Of a DNA stretch of 64,000 nt, positions 8,560-17,959 are shown in pieces. The notes below the pieces were generated by a model, which saw nothing but the letters and a program-made list of their open reading frames with translations, did not search any database and was not told the origin of the DNA. The stretch comes from a bacterium (GTDB taxonomy: Bacteria; KSB1; UBA2214), in contig JAKQKF010000482.1 in NCBI GenBank assembly GCA_029560815.1, positions 1-64,000 on the forward strand. Direction: 5' to 3'. Within the stretch, counting starts at the first letter, position 1. Every line of letters begins with the position of its first letter. Both the position numbers and the translations under genes were made by a program.

Positions 8560-9192
8560 ATGCGTATCAAACTTTTTCTAATCGGAGTCTTTACCTTGTG
8601 CTCAGCTTTGACCCTCTTTGGCCAGAGCGAGAATTGGGGTGTGGGCGTTCACCTGGTGGTCTCGCTCCCCCAACAGGGCTTTGACAACCTCTCCCGGGAT
8701 GGAGAGGGCATCGGCACCAAGGTTTATTACCGGTTTACGCCCGCATTTGCCCTCCGCGGCGATCTGGCCTACCTCTCCTACGGCGAACGCCGCAACAGCG
8801 AGATGAGCACCAATGGCCCTTTTCTCGTCACCCGGCGCAATGAATCCTTCCAGCTTTCGTTGGGGCCGCAGTTCACCCACCGGATCGGCAGGATTACCCC
8901 CTACGCCGCTGCCCTGGGCGGCTTTTATTATTACCATACCGTAACCACCTACGAATCCTATTACTATAACTACTATGACTATCCATACACCGATAGCAGT
9001 AACGGCCAGAGCAAACTGGGCTGGAGTATCTCCACCGGCCTGCTCGTCGATCTCGGCATCGGCGCTCACCTCGATTTCGGCTTGAAACTGCAGAACATCC
9101 GCAAGGTGGAGACGACCATCGAAGAGGTGACCACCAGAAAGACCGGAGTCGATTATGTCATTACCCTGGGAGCGGTTTTCTTCCGCAATTAA
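8560..9192 (+). CDS. Outer-membrane beta-barrel-like protein with Tyr-rich loop
   Basis: The 210-residue protein has a signal peptide of about 21 residues (MRIKLFLIGVFTLCSALTLFG). After it, alternating short amphipathic strands occur (GVGVHLVVSL, FALRGDLAYLSY, SFQLSLGPQFTHRIG, GWSISTGLLVDLGI, HLDFGLKLQNI, VDYVITLGAVFF). This is the usual look of small 8-stranded outer-membrane barrels. Residues 123-143 hold 11 tyrosines in 21 positions and fall where a surface loop would be. AGAGG lies 6 bases upstream of the ATG. No specific family recognised. Confidence 0.7.
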   Translation: MRIKLFLIGVFTLCSALTLFGQSENWGVGVHLVVSLPQQGFDNLSRDGEGIGTKVYYRFTPAFALRGDLAYLSYGERRNSEMSTNGPFLVTRRNESFQLSLGPQFTHRIGRITPYAAALGGFYYYHTVTTYESYYYNYYDYPYTDSSNGQSKLGWSISTGLLVDLGIGAHLDFGLKLQNIRKVETTIEEVTTRKTGVDYVITLGAVFFRN

Positions 9193-9273
9193 ATACGAGC
9201 GGCAGGCACAACCTAGCGCTTCAATCAGCTTGAGACAGAGGCGAACGACCATCAACCATGAGGCTAAATTTTT

Positions 9274-11496
9274 ATGAATGAGGTGCAGACGAACAGTGTA
9301 AGCGCGGCGGAGGTTGACCGCATTGCCCGCAATTTGAATCACGATCCATTCACCATCCTGGGCCCCCATCAGGTTGAGCGGGAGGGGAAGCAGATATGGG
9401 TCATCCGCGCCTGGCTCCCGGATGCCCGCTCTGCCGCTGTGCGCGATCCTCAGTCCAAGATCGAATACCCCATGCAATCCGTTCATCAAGACCACTTTTT
9501 TGAGGTTTTCCTGCCGGACTGGAGCTCGCTGCGCCTCTATCAGCTGCATGTGGTGGCCGAGAACGGGCACGAACGCTACATGCACGATCCCTACTTTTTT
9601 CTCCCGCAGATGGGGGAGATGGACCTCTACCTCTTCGGCATGGGGGATCATCACAAGATCTATGAAAAGATGGGCGCCCATCCCGCCAATGTCAACGGCG
9701 TCAGCGGGGTCTATTTCGCCGTCTGGGCACCCAATGCGCGCAATGTCAGCATCGTCGGCAACTTTAACCAGTGGCACGGCGGCAAGCACCAGATGCGCGT
9801 CCTCGGCAGCTCCGGGATCTGGGAGCTTTTCATCCCGGATATCGGCGCCGGCGAGGTCTACAAATACGAGATCAAGGACCAGAACGGCAACATCTACCTC
9901 AAGGCCGATCCTTACGGCTTTCAGCATGAAGTGCGCCCCAAAACCGCTTCGGTGGTCGCCGACCTGAGCGGCTTTGAATGGCATGATCAGGAGTGGATTG
10001 ATCGGCGGCGGCAGCAGGATGTTCTGAAACAGCCGGTCTCGATTTATGAGGTCCATCTCGGCTCGTGGCGGCGCAAACAGGATGAGGAATACCGCTTCCT
10101 CACTTATCGCGAACTGGCCCACCAGCTGGCCGAATACTGCACGGAGATGGGCTATACCCACATCGAGCTGCTGCCGGTCGCCGAGCACCCCCTCGATGCT
10201 TCGTGGGGATACCAGGTCTGCGGCTATTACGCTCCGACCTCACGCTTTGGCTCGCCCGCCGATTTCCAGTACATGATGGACTATCTCCACCAGCACGGGA
10301 TCGGGGTTATCGTCGACTGGGTGCCGGCCCACTTTCCCCGCGACGCCCACGGTCTGGCCTTTTTCGACGGCACTCGGCTCTATGAACACGCCGATCCGCG
10401 CAAGGGCGAACACATGGATTGGGGAACCCTCATCTTCAACTGGGGCCGCAGCGAGGTGCGCAATTTTCTCATCGCCAACGCCCTCTTCTGGTTCGACAAA
10501 TACCATATCGACGGTATCCGCGTCGATGCGGTCGCTTCGATGCTATATCTCGATTACTCCCGCCAGTCGGGCGAGTGGATCCCCAACCAGTTCGGCGGCC
10601 GCGAAAATCTCGAGGCCATCGATTTCATCAAAAAGCTCAACGAGATCATCTTTTCCTACTTCCCCGGCGTCCTCTCGGTCGCCGAAGAGTCCACCGCCTG
10701 GCCGGGCGTTTCCCGCCCCACCTACCTCGGCGGACTCGGCTTTAACATGAAGTGGAATATGGGGTGGATGAACGATTTTCTCACCTACTTTTCCAAGGAC
10801 CCGATTCACCGCAGATACCATCACAACATGATCACCTTTGCCCTCCTCTACGCTTTTCATGAGAATTTTATCCTCGTGCTCAGCCATGACGAGGTCGTCC
10901 ATGGCAAACGCTCCCTCCTCGACAAGATGCCGGGCGATTTCTGGCAGCGCTTCGCCAATCTGCGCACCCTGCTCTCCTTTATGTACGGGCACCCCGGCAA
11001 AAAGCTGCTTTTCATGGGCTCCGAGATCGGCCAGTGGCAGGAGTGGTCGGAGAGCCGCAGCCTTGACTGGCATCTGCTCCAGTATGAACCCCACCAGAAG
11101 CTGCAGGCGATGGTGCGCGACCTCAACCATCTCTACCGCAACGAGCCGGCCCTGTATCAGGTAGATTTCGATCCCGCCGGATTCGAATGGATCGACTTTC
11201 AGGATTCGGACAACAGTATCATCACTTTCATGCGCAAGACCGACCGGCCCGAGGATACCCTGATCTTCGTCTGCAACTTTACACCGGTTTACCGCGAGGC
11301 CTATCGTATCGGCGTGCCCTGGCATGGCTTTTACCGGGAAATTTTTAACTCCGATTCCGGCGACTACTGGGGCACCAACAAGGGCAATTACGGCGGAATC
11401 CAGGCCGAGGAGGTGCCGTTCCACGGCCGCTCCTTCTCGATCAACCTGGTCCTGCCGCCGCTGGCGACCGTCATCTTTAAACCGGGCATTCAATGA
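9274..11496 (+). CDS. glgB: 1,4-alpha-glucan branching enzyme
   Basis: The 740-residue protein matches the GlgB layout: an N-terminal N1 module, a CBM48 module around residues 125-215 ([21 protein letters not shown]), a GH13 (beta/alpha)8 barrel, and a C-terminal beta-domain. Catalytic signatures are present: [16 protein letters not shown] (nucleophile Asp), [11 protein letters not shown] (acid/base Glu) and [10 protein letters not shown] (transition-state Asp). It introduces alpha-1,6 branches into glycogen. The start ATG 9274 is preceded by GAGG at 10 bases. No other glycogen genes lie next to it; the exported beta-glucosidase follows immediately. Confidence 0.96.
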   Translation: MNEVQTNSVSAAEVDRIARNLNHDPFTILGPHQVEREGKQIWVIRAWLPDARSAAVRDPQSKIEYPMQSVHQDHFFEVFLPDWSSLRLYQLHVVAENGHERYMHDPYFFLPQMGEMDLYLFGMGDHHKIYEKMGAHPANVNGVSGVYFAVWAPNARNVSIVGNFNQWHGGKHQMRVLGSSGIWELFIPDIGAGEVYKYEIKDQNGNIYLKADPYGFQHEVRPKTASVVADLSGFEWHDQEWIDRRRQQDVLKQPVSIYEVHLGSWRRKQDEEYRFLTYRELAHQLAEYCTEMGYTHIELLPVAEHPLDASWGYQVCGYYAPTSRFGSPADFQYMMDYLHQHGIGVIVDWVPAHFPRDAHGLAFFDGTRLYEHADPRKGEHMDWGTLIFNWGRSEVRNFLIANALFWFDKYHIDGIRVDAVASMLYLDYSRQSGEWIPNQFGGRENLEAIDFIKKLNEIIFSYFPGVLSVAEESTAWPGVSRPTYLGGLGFNMKWNMGWMNDFLTYFSKDPIHRRYHHNMITFALLYAFHENFILVLSHDEVVHGKRSLLDKMPGDFWQRFANLRTLLSFMYGHPGKKLLFMGSEIGQWQEWSESRSLDWHLLQYEPHQKLQAMVRDLNHLYRNEPALYQVDFDPAGFEWIDFQDSDNSIITFMRKTDRPEDTLIFVCNFTPVYREAYRIGVPWHGFYREIFNSDSGDYWGTNKGNYGGIQAEEVPFHGRSFSINLVLPPLATVIFKPGIQ

Positions 11497-11510
11497 GAGG
11501 AGACTCTATC

Positions 11511-13706
11511 ATGCGCCGTTTTGCACTGGTTTTTTGCGCCGTTCTGTTCGTCTGGCCGCTCGCACTCCTTTCGCAGATTCCGGGTTATGGTACGGAAGTC
11601 GATAAAAGGGTAAAGGCGTTGATCAGCCGCATGACCCTTGAGGAGAAGATCGGCCAGCTGCAGCAGTACACCGATGGCACAACTCCCGAGCATTTGCAGA
11701 TGGCGCGCACGGGTACGGTCGGTTCCTTCCTCAACGTCCGCGGCGCCGCGCAGACCAACGCCCTGCAAAAGCTCGCAGTGGAGAACTCGCGTCTCGGCAT
11801 TCCGATCCTCTTCGGGCTGGATGTCATCCATGGCTACAAGACCATTTTTCCGATTCCGCTCGCCGAGGCTGCGAGCTGGGACCCCGAGCTGGCTGAAAAG
11901 GGCGCGGCCGTCGCCGCCAGAGAGGCGCGGGCTGCGGGCATTCACTGGACCTTTGCGCCCATGGTTGACATCGCCCGGGATGCGCGCTGGGGCCGAATCG
12001 CCGAAGGGGCGGGTGAAGATGCTTATCTCGGCAGCCGGATGGCCGTCGCCCGCGTGCACGGATTTCAGGGAGAAAACCTGGCCGCGCCCGACCGCATCGC
12101 CGCCTGCCTCAAACACTACGTCGGCTATGGTGCCGCCGAAGGCGGCCGGGATTATAACACCACCGATATCTCCGAACAGATCCTGCGCAATGTCTACCTG
12201 CCGCCTTTCAAGGCGGGAGTGAAGGCCGGCGCTGCCACCCTGATGAGCGCCTTCAATGACCTCAACGGCGTGCCCGCTTCGGCCAATCCCTTCACTCTCG
12301 ATCGTATCCTGCGCGGTGAGTGGGGCTTTTCCGGCTTCGTCGTCAGCGACTGGAATTCGGTCGGCGAACTCATCCCCCATGGCGTCGCCGCCGACTGTGC
12401 CGAGGCGGCGGTGAAAAGCCTGACCGCCGGCGTGGAGATGGACATGGAGAGCCGCTGCTACAAGCAGAGCCTGACCAGGCTGGTGGAGGAGGGGGTTTTG
12501 CCGCTCAAAACGCTCGATGAAGCGGTGCGGCGCGTTTTGCGCATCAAGGTGCTGCTCGGCCTGTTTGAAAAACCCTACACCGACCCCAAGCTTGAAAAAG
12601 AGGTGATGCTGGCCGGGCCGCATCTCGAGCTCGCGCGGCAGATGGCCAGGGAATCGATCGTCCTGCTCAGAAATCAGGATGGAGTTTTGCCGCTCGCCAA
12701 AACCGGGATCACCGTGGCCGTAGTCGGCCCCCTCATCGACCGCAAGGCGGAGCTGCTCGGCACCTGGCGCTGCGAAGGCGACTCCAGCCGGGTTGTTCCG
12801 GTCCTGCAGGGCATACGCTCGGCCATGGGCGCCAGTGCAACCATTCTCACCGCCCACGGCTGCGAGATCGATGGCACCCTGAGGGATGGCATCCCGGCAG
12901 CAGTGGAGATCGCCCGGCGGGCTGATGTGGTCATCGCTGTCGTCGGCGAAAGCGCGGGCATGAGCGGTGAGGCCGCCAGCCGGGCCCATATCCATCTTCC
13001 CGGCGTCCAGGAAGAGATGCTCAAGGCCGTGGCAGCCACAAAAAAACCGGTGGTCGCTGTTGTGCTGGCGGGCCGGCCTCTGGCGATACCCTGGGCCGCG
13101 GAGAATATCCCCGCCATCATCATGGCCTGGCATGGCGGCCATCAGGCCGGCCAGGCGATCGCGGATGTCCTCTTTGGCGATTACAATCCCTCCGGCCGCC
13201 TGCCGGTGAGCTGGCCGCGCAGCTCCGGCCAGATGCCGCTCTATTACAACTACAAGACGACCGGCCGGCCGGGCACAAGTGACAAGTTCACCAGCCGCTA
13301 CCTCGACATCGCCTCCACACCCCAGTTTCCCTTCGGGTATGGTCTCAGCTATACCCGCTTCGAGTACGCCAACCTTCAGCTCGACCGGAAGGAGATCGGG
13401 CCGGGCGGAGAGCTCCAGGTCAGCATAGAGGTTAAAAATGGCGGCGCCAGGGCCGGCGACGAAGTTGTGCAGCTCTATATCCGCGACCTGGTCGGAAGCA
13501 TCACCCGGCCGGTCAGGGAGTTGAAGGGTTTCAAACGGATCCATCTCGAGCCCGGCCAGACGCAGATCGTCCACTTCACCCTTGGGCCGGATGAACTGGG
13601 CTTTTACAATGCCCGCAATGAATATGGGGTCGAGCCCGGAAAATTCCATCTCTGGGTCGGGCCGAATAGCACTCAGGGGCTGCAGGACGAATTCACGGTT
13701 CGCTGA
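11511..13706 (+). CDS. bglX: Periplasmic beta-glucosidase, GH3 family (BglX-like)
   Basis: The 731-residue protein has a signal peptide (MRRFALVFCAVLFVWPLALLSQ). The GH3 N-terminal barrel follows (MTLEEKIGQLQQY, FGLDVIHGYKTIFPIPLAEA, KHYVGYGAAEGG, GFVVSDWNSVGEL, where the Asp is the expected nucleophile), then the C-terminal alpha/beta sandwich (ESIVLLRNQDGVLPL) and a fibronectin-III-like end. It hydrolyses terminal beta-linked glucose or related sugars outside the cytoplasm. A start at 11493 would overlap the glgB stop, but ATG 11511 has GAGGAG 8 to 9 bases upstream and begins the signal peptide. It is tightly linked to glgB, probably one transcript. Confidence 0.93.
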   Translation: MRRFALVFCAVLFVWPLALLSQIPGYGTEVDKRVKALISRMTLEEKIGQLQQYTDGTTPEHLQMARTGTVGSFLNVRGAAQTNALQKLAVENSRLGIPILFGLDVIHGYKTIFPIPLAEAASWDPELAEKGAAVAAREARAAGIHWTFAPMVDIARDARWGRIAEGAGEDAYLGSRMAVARVHGFQGENLAAPDRIAACLKHYVGYGAAEGGRDYNTTDISEQILRNVYLPPFKAGVKAGAATLMSAFNDLNGVPASANPFTLDRILRGEWGFSGFVVSDWNSVGELIPHGVAADCAEAAVKSLTAGVEMDMESRCYKQSLTRLVEEGVLPLKTLDEAVRRVLRIKVLLGLFEKPYTDPKLEKEVMLAGPHLELARQMARESIVLLRNQDGVLPLAKTGITVAVVGPLIDRKAELLGTWRCEGDSSRVVPVLQGIRSAMGASATILTAHGCEIDGTLRDGIPAAVEIARRADVVIAVVGESAGMSGEAASRAHIHLPGVQEEMLKAVAATKKPVVAVVLAGRPLAIPWAAENIPAIIMAWHGGHQAGQAIADVLFGDYNPSGRLPVSWPRSSGQMPLYYNYKTTGRPGTSDKFTSRYLDIASTPQFPFGYGLSYTRFEYANLQLDRKEIGPGGELQVSIEVKNGGARAGDEVVQLYIRDLVGSITRPVRELKGFKRIHLEPGQTQIVHFTLGPDELGFYNARNEYGVEPGKFHLWVGPNSTQGLQDEFTVR

Positions 13707-13846
13707 CCCGCCGGTTCGCTCGCTCTGACCGCGGCAGATCCACCATTCGGGATAACTGCTGCACCAGCGGTACCGTCACCCCTGCTGCCGGCAGCAGCCT
13801 TTGCAAACAGCAGAGCCTGCCGCCGGGATTGCACAGGCGGGAATCC

Positions 13847-13875
13847 TTGCATTCATTGGAAATATTGGCTAAATT
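13847..13875 (+). promoter_or_regulatory. Predicted promoter of the CPBP-mltG-uvrD cluster
   Basis: TTGCAT (13847-13852), 17-base spacer, TAAATT (13870-13875). The start would be near 13882, about 30 bases before the CPBP gene. The rest of the 205-base gap holds a 16-base palindrome (13782-13797) but no T-run terminator. Confidence 0.6.
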
Positions 13876-13911
13876 AACAGCTTCGCCAGAGGGCCGGCAG
13901 CGGCGGGGCGG

Positions 13912-14634
13912 ATGCGGATCAAACGGATGAAAAAAATGCTGCGTAAAAAGGCGGGGTATTACCAAAGCTCGCGTACGCTGGCATTCGGATTGATCTCCAT
14001 GCTGCCCCTGCTCCTCGGTTATGAGTATCTCACGCTTGCGGCCACCCGGGAACATATTCTGCAGGTGCGCAACGGCGCGGATGTCATTCTGCGCGCGCTG
14101 CTTTCAGCGGTCGGCGTCCACAGTCCTTTTTATTTCGGCATCGGCCTGGTCGTCGCCATCGGCGCAGCGGTGCTGCTCCGCCGCAAGGGGACACGGCTGC
14201 GGGTGAACTATTTTTTTTATGCCATTGTCGAGAGTGCAGTCTATGCCCTTATTCTCGCTCTGGCCCTGACCACCGTTACCGACTATATCATGCTCAGTAT
14301 GGGCGAGGAGCGCTCTTTTCACGCTTCTCTAATGCTGGCCCTCGGCGCCGGGGTCTACGAGGAGATCGTCTTCAGGCTTTTTCTCTATGGCGGTATGGTC
14401 CTGGTCCTGACCAATCTGACGCGCCTGCCCATGCCGTTCATCTATCTGGGCTGCGCAGTGCTCTCCTCGGCTGTATTTTCGGCCGCTCACTATATGGGGC
14501 ACGAGGTTTTTACCTGGTACACAGCTGTATTTCGCTTCCTGGCCGGCTTGCTTTTCTGCCTGATCTACCATTTCCGCGGTCTCGGCATCGCTGGGTGGAG
14601 TCATGCACTTTATGATTTTTTTCTGATTCTGTGA
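13912..14634 (+). CDS. CPBP-family intramembrane glutamic endopeptidase
   Basis: The protein has 240 residues with about six hydrophobic segments. The CPBP (Abi/Rce1-like) motifs are visible: EEIVFRLFLYG near residue 149 (the EExxxR motif), SAVFSAAHYMGH near 190, FRFLAGLLFCLIYH near 206, and a late SHALYDFF near 230 supplying the conserved His. Such membrane proteases act in prenyl-protein processing or bacteriocin self-immunity; the role here is unknown. An alternative ATG at 13927 would remove five residues. Confidence 0.85.
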   Translation: MRIKRMKKMLRKKAGYYQSSRTLAFGLISMLPLLLGYEYLTLAATREHILQVRNGADVILRALLSAVGVHSPFYFGIGLVVAIGAAVLLRRKGTRLRVNYFFYAIVESAVYALILALALTTVTDYIMLSMGEERSFHASLMLALGAGVYEEIVFRLFLYGGMVLVLTNLTRLPMPFIYLGCAVLSSAVFSAAHYMGHEVFTWYTAVFRFLAGLLFCLIYHFRGLGIAGWSHALYDFFLIL

Positions 14635-14688
14635 GGTTGATGGTACGCCGGCTGTGGAGCAAGGGCCGGCATTTCAATACAGGTGAGT

Positions 14689-15735
14689 ATGACGAATAAA
14701 GTTTTCCACTTTTCATTTCGCCGGGCGGCTGTCGCTCTGCTGATCGTTCTGCTGCTCGCGGCGATTATCCCCCTGGTCTTTATTCTCTACTGGCCTCTGG
14801 GGCAGCCTTCCCCCGAACAGACGGCGGACATACGCATCAAATTCGGCACTCCCCCCGACTCCATCGCCGCTGTGATGGAGCGTGCCGGCATCGTCAGCAG
14901 CTCAGGACGTTTTCTGTGGGCCCTGAAGCTGCTGAACAAGGGAGGAGCCCTGCGCGCCGGCCATTTCCGCATCCCCTATCCGCTCTCCAATCAGCGCGCC
15001 ATCCGCGCTCTGACCGAGGGACCACAGATCCTGACCAAGGTCACCATCCCTGAAGGCCTTACCACCCGCCGGATCGCAGCCATCTTCCGCCGTGAAATGG
15101 CGCTGGATTCGGCCAGATTTGTACAGCTGGCGCGCGATTCGAGTTTCATCGCCCGCTTCCGGATCCAGGCCGCCGATCTCGAGGGCTATCTCTACCCGGA
15201 GACCTATTTGTTCCCCTACGGCTCCACGGAGGCCCAGGTGATCACCCCCATGGTGCTGCAGTTTAAGAAGATGGTCTGGGATACCCTTTATCAACGCTCC
15301 CAGGAGATGGGCTTCACCACCGGGGAGATGGTCACGCTCGCTTCGATTATTCAGGCTGAGGCCAAACTGAGCCGCGAAATGCGCACGATTTCTTCGGTCT
15401 ATCATAACCGCCTGCGGCTCGGCATCCCCCTGCAGGCCGATCCGACGATCCAGTATCTGCTGCCCAACGGACCGCGCCGGCTCCTCTACCGTGATCTGGA
15501 GATCGATTCACCTTACAATACCTATCTCTACCGCGGACTGCCGCCCGGACCGATTGGCAATCCCGGCAAGGAGGCCGTTCTGGCGGCGCTCCATCCGGAG
15601 GCAACGGATTATCTCTTTTTTGTCGCCGATACCCGGGGTGGACACACCTTTTCAGCCAATTTCCGCGGCCATCTCAAAGCCAAAAGCGTTCTCGACCGGG
15701 AAAGAAAACGCCTTTCGCAAGCAAACAGGAAGTAG
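14689..15735 (+). CDS. mltG: Endolytic murein transglycosylase MltG
   Basis: The protein has about 348 residues with one N-terminal transmembrane helix (about 13-36), a LysM-like segment, and the YceG domain. The catalytic Glu lies in SIIQAEAKLSREM near residue 225, followed by SSVYHNRLRLGIPLQADPT and PYNTYLYRGLPPGPIGNPG, all family signatures. MltG cleaves nascent peptidoglycan and sets glycan strand length at the inner membrane. The start is uncertain: GTG 14683 or ATG 14689 (AGGTGA directly before it). The next gene begins within 14 bases of its stop. Confidence 0.92.
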   Translation: MTNKVFHFSFRRAAVALLIVLLLAAIIPLVFILYWPLGQPSPEQTADIRIKFGTPPDSIAAVMERAGIVSSSGRFLWALKLLNKGGALRAGHFRIPYPLSNQRAIRALTEGPQILTKVTIPEGLTTRRIAAIFRREMALDSARFVQLARDSSFIARFRIQAADLEGYLYPETYLFPYGSTEAQVITPMVLQFKKMVWDTLYQRSQEMGFTTGEMVTLASIIQAEAKLSREMRTISSVYHNRLRLGIPLQADPTIQYLLPNGPRRLLYRDLEIDSPYNTYLYRGLPPGPIGNPGKEAVLAALHPEATDYLFFVADTRGGHTFSANFRGHLKAKSVLDRERKRLSQANRK

Positions 15736-15748
15736 CGTGACCGGAGCA

Positions 15749-17959
15749 ATGGACAAAAAAGAGTCGTCGACAGAATGGCTGATGGCCGATCTCAACGACG
15801 CCCAGAGCCAGGCGGTGACCAAAACCGATGGTCCGGTCCTGATTCTCGCCGGCGCCGGCAGCGGCAAGACCAGGGTCCTCACCTATCGCATCGCCTGGCT
15901 GATCGTCAACGGACTGGCCGAACCCCGCGAAATTCTCGCCATGACCTTCACCAACAAGGCGGCAGGGGAGATGCGCGAACGCGTGCGCAAGCTGGTCCCG
16001 GAAATGCTTTCGGGCATGTGGATCGGGACCTTCCATTCCCTCTTCGCCCGCCTCCTGCGCCGTGAAGCGGAACGGCTCAATTACAAATCCAACTTTGCCA
16101 TCTATGATGACGACGATCAATACACCCTGATCAAGACGGTCCTGAACGAACTCAAGATCCCCGTCACCGATTTCCCGCCCAAAATGATCTCCTACAAGAT
16201 CAGCGGCGCCAAGAACGCTTTCGTCCTCCCGGAGCAGTTCGCACAGTTGGCCACCACCCGGCAGGACCAGATCATCGCCACTATCTATACCACCTATCAG
16301 CGCCGGTTGCGCGAAAACAATGCGATGGATTTCGATGACCTGCTTATAAAACCCATCGAGCTCTTTCAGCTCTTTCCCCTGGTCCTCGAGTATTATCAGG
16401 ATCGCTTTCGCTACATCCTGGTCGATGAATACCAGGACACCAACCGCGCCCAGTATGTAGCCCTGAAGATGCTCGCCGCCGGGCATCGCAATCTCTGCGT
16501 GGTTGGCGATGATGACCAATCCATTTACCGCTGGCGGGGCGCCGAAATCCGCAATATTCTCGATTTTGAAAACGACTATCCCGACTGCACCAAATTCCGC
16601 CTCGAACAAAACTACCGTTCCACCCGGAATATACTCGAAGTGGCCCATTCCGTGGTGCGCAATAACCGGCAGCGCCACGAGAAAAAACTCTGGACCGAAA
16701 AAGCCGCGGGCGAGCTCATATCTCTGCTCGAGGTGGAGGATGACCTCGAAGAGGCGCGTACTGTGGTCAACAAGCTGGCCCTGGAAATGCGCTCCAACCA
16801 CATGGATTTCCAGGATATCGCCGTTCTCTACCGCACCAACGCCCAGTCGCGCGTTCTGGAGGAGGCCCTCCGCCGCGAGAACATCCCCTACATCATCGTC
16901 GGCGGCGTTAAATTCTACGAGCGCAAGGAGGTCAAGGATGTCATCGCCTATCTTCGCCTCCTCAGCAATCCAGCCGACACCATCAGCCTGCGCCGCATCA
17001 TCAACTATCCTGCGCGCGGCATCGGCGAAACCACGCTTGGCCGCATTGAAGCCTACGCCCAGGAGAAAAAGATCTCCATCTTCGCGGCGACCGGCCAGAT
17101 ACAGCAGATAGCCGGCATCGCCGCCCGGACTGCCGAACAGGTGGCCTCTTTTCATGCCCTGATGAACAAGTACACCTCGCTGCGCACAGAGATCTCTCCC
17201 GCCGAATTGGCCGCCTCTCTGGTCAACGAACTCGGCATCCTGCGCGAGTTCAAGCAGGAGGGCACCATCGAAGCACTCAGCCGCGCTGAAAACGTCCGCG
17301 AACTCTTGCTGGCGATCGCGGAATTTTCCAGCTCAGCGGGCGACGAGGCCAGTCTCGACAGCTTTCTCGAAAATGTCGCCCTGACGACCGACCTCGACAA
17401 CTGGGATGACCGCGCCAATGCCGTGACCCTCATGACCCTGCACAGCGCCAAAGGACTGGAATTCCCGGTCGTCTTTATCACCGGCCTCGAGGAGGGACTC
17501 TTTCCCATCAGCCGCTCTCTGGCTGATCCCCCCGCACTGGAGGAGGAAAGACGCCTTTTTTATGTCGGGGCGACCCGCGCCAAGGTCAAACTCTATCTGG
17601 CCTGGGCGCGCAACCGGCGCAAATTCGGCGAGACCTCGGCCAGCATCGCTTCACGTTTTCTGCGCGAACTCGAGCCCTCTCTGGTGCAGGTCGAAAGCTC
17701 GTACCGGGCCAGCCCGGCCCGCCGGCAGCGCGCCTCTTACCGGCAGCGGGAGGCGGACCCCATGCCGCGCTATGAAGACGAATCCCAGGAGGTGCTTGAG
17801 TACCGCGTCGGCATGCGCGTGATGCACCCTACCTTCGGCAAGGGGACCATCATGCGCCTCGAACCCGGTTCCTCCGCCGCACTGAAACTGCGCGTCCTAT
17901 TTGACCAGGCGGGCGAGAGACGACTCGTTCTGCCTTACGCAAAACTGGAGATACTATGA
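15749..17959 (+). CDS. pcrA: UvrD/PcrA-type DNA helicase
   Basis: The 736-residue SF1A helicase has motif I GAGSGKTRVL near residue 37, motif Ia TFTNKAAGEM, motif II VDEYQDTN near 228, motif III GDDDQSIYRWRGA near 253, motif IV EQNYRS, motif V LHSAKGLEFPVVF near 561 and motif VI YVGATRAK. The C-terminal VGMRVMHPTFGKGTIMRLE is the Tudor-like PcrA/UvrD tail. It unwinds DNA in nucleotide-excision and mismatch repair and removes RecA or stalled polymerases. Starts at GTG 15737 (AGGAAG upstream) or ATG 15749 are both possible. The frame upstream of these overlaps mltG and is not part of the gene. Confidence 0.93.
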   Translation: MDKKESSTEWLMADLNDAQSQAVTKTDGPVLILAGAGSGKTRVLTYRIAWLIVNGLAEPREILAMTFTNKAAGEMRERVRKLVPEMLSGMWIGTFHSLFARLLRREAERLNYKSNFAIYDDDDQYTLIKTVLNELKIPVTDFPPKMISYKISGAKNAFVLPEQFAQLATTRQDQIIATIYTTYQRRLRENNAMDFDDLLIKPIELFQLFPLVLEYYQDRFRYILVDEYQDTNRAQYVALKMLAAGHRNLCVVGDDDQSIYRWRGAEIRNILDFENDYPDCTKFRLEQNYRSTRNILEVAHSVVRNNRQRHEKKLWTEKAAGELISLLEVEDDLEEARTVVNKLALEMRSNHMDFQDIAVLYRTNAQSRVLEEALRRENIPYIIVGGVKFYERKEVKDVIAYLRLLSNPADTISLRRIINYPARGIGETTLGRIEAYAQEKKISIFAATGQIQQIAGIAARTAEQVASFHALMNKYTSLRTEISPAELAASLVNELGILREFKQEGTIEALSRAENVRELLLAIAEFSSSAGDEASLDSFLENVALTTDLDNWDDRANAVTLMTLHSAKGLEFPVVFITGLEEGLFPISRSLADPPALEEERRLFYVGATRAKVKLYLAWARNRRKFGETSASIASRFLRELEPSLVQVESSYRASPARRQRASYRQREADPMPRYEDESQEVLEYRVGMRVMHPTFGKGTIMRLEPGSSAALKLRVLFDQAGERRLVLPYAKLEIL

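Noticed and set aside
11490..13649. A 719-codon open frame on the minus strand opposite the beta-glucosidase
   Set aside because: The plus-strand gene has full GH3 motifs. Long antisense frames are expected from the GC-rich third-position bias here, and the antisense product shows no domain or ribosome site.
13782..13797. Perfect 16-base palindrome CTGCTGCCGGCAGCAG
   Set aside because: No T-run, no loop and no repeated copy in the window; it is probably a chance GC-rich palindrome or a minor protein site I cannot support.
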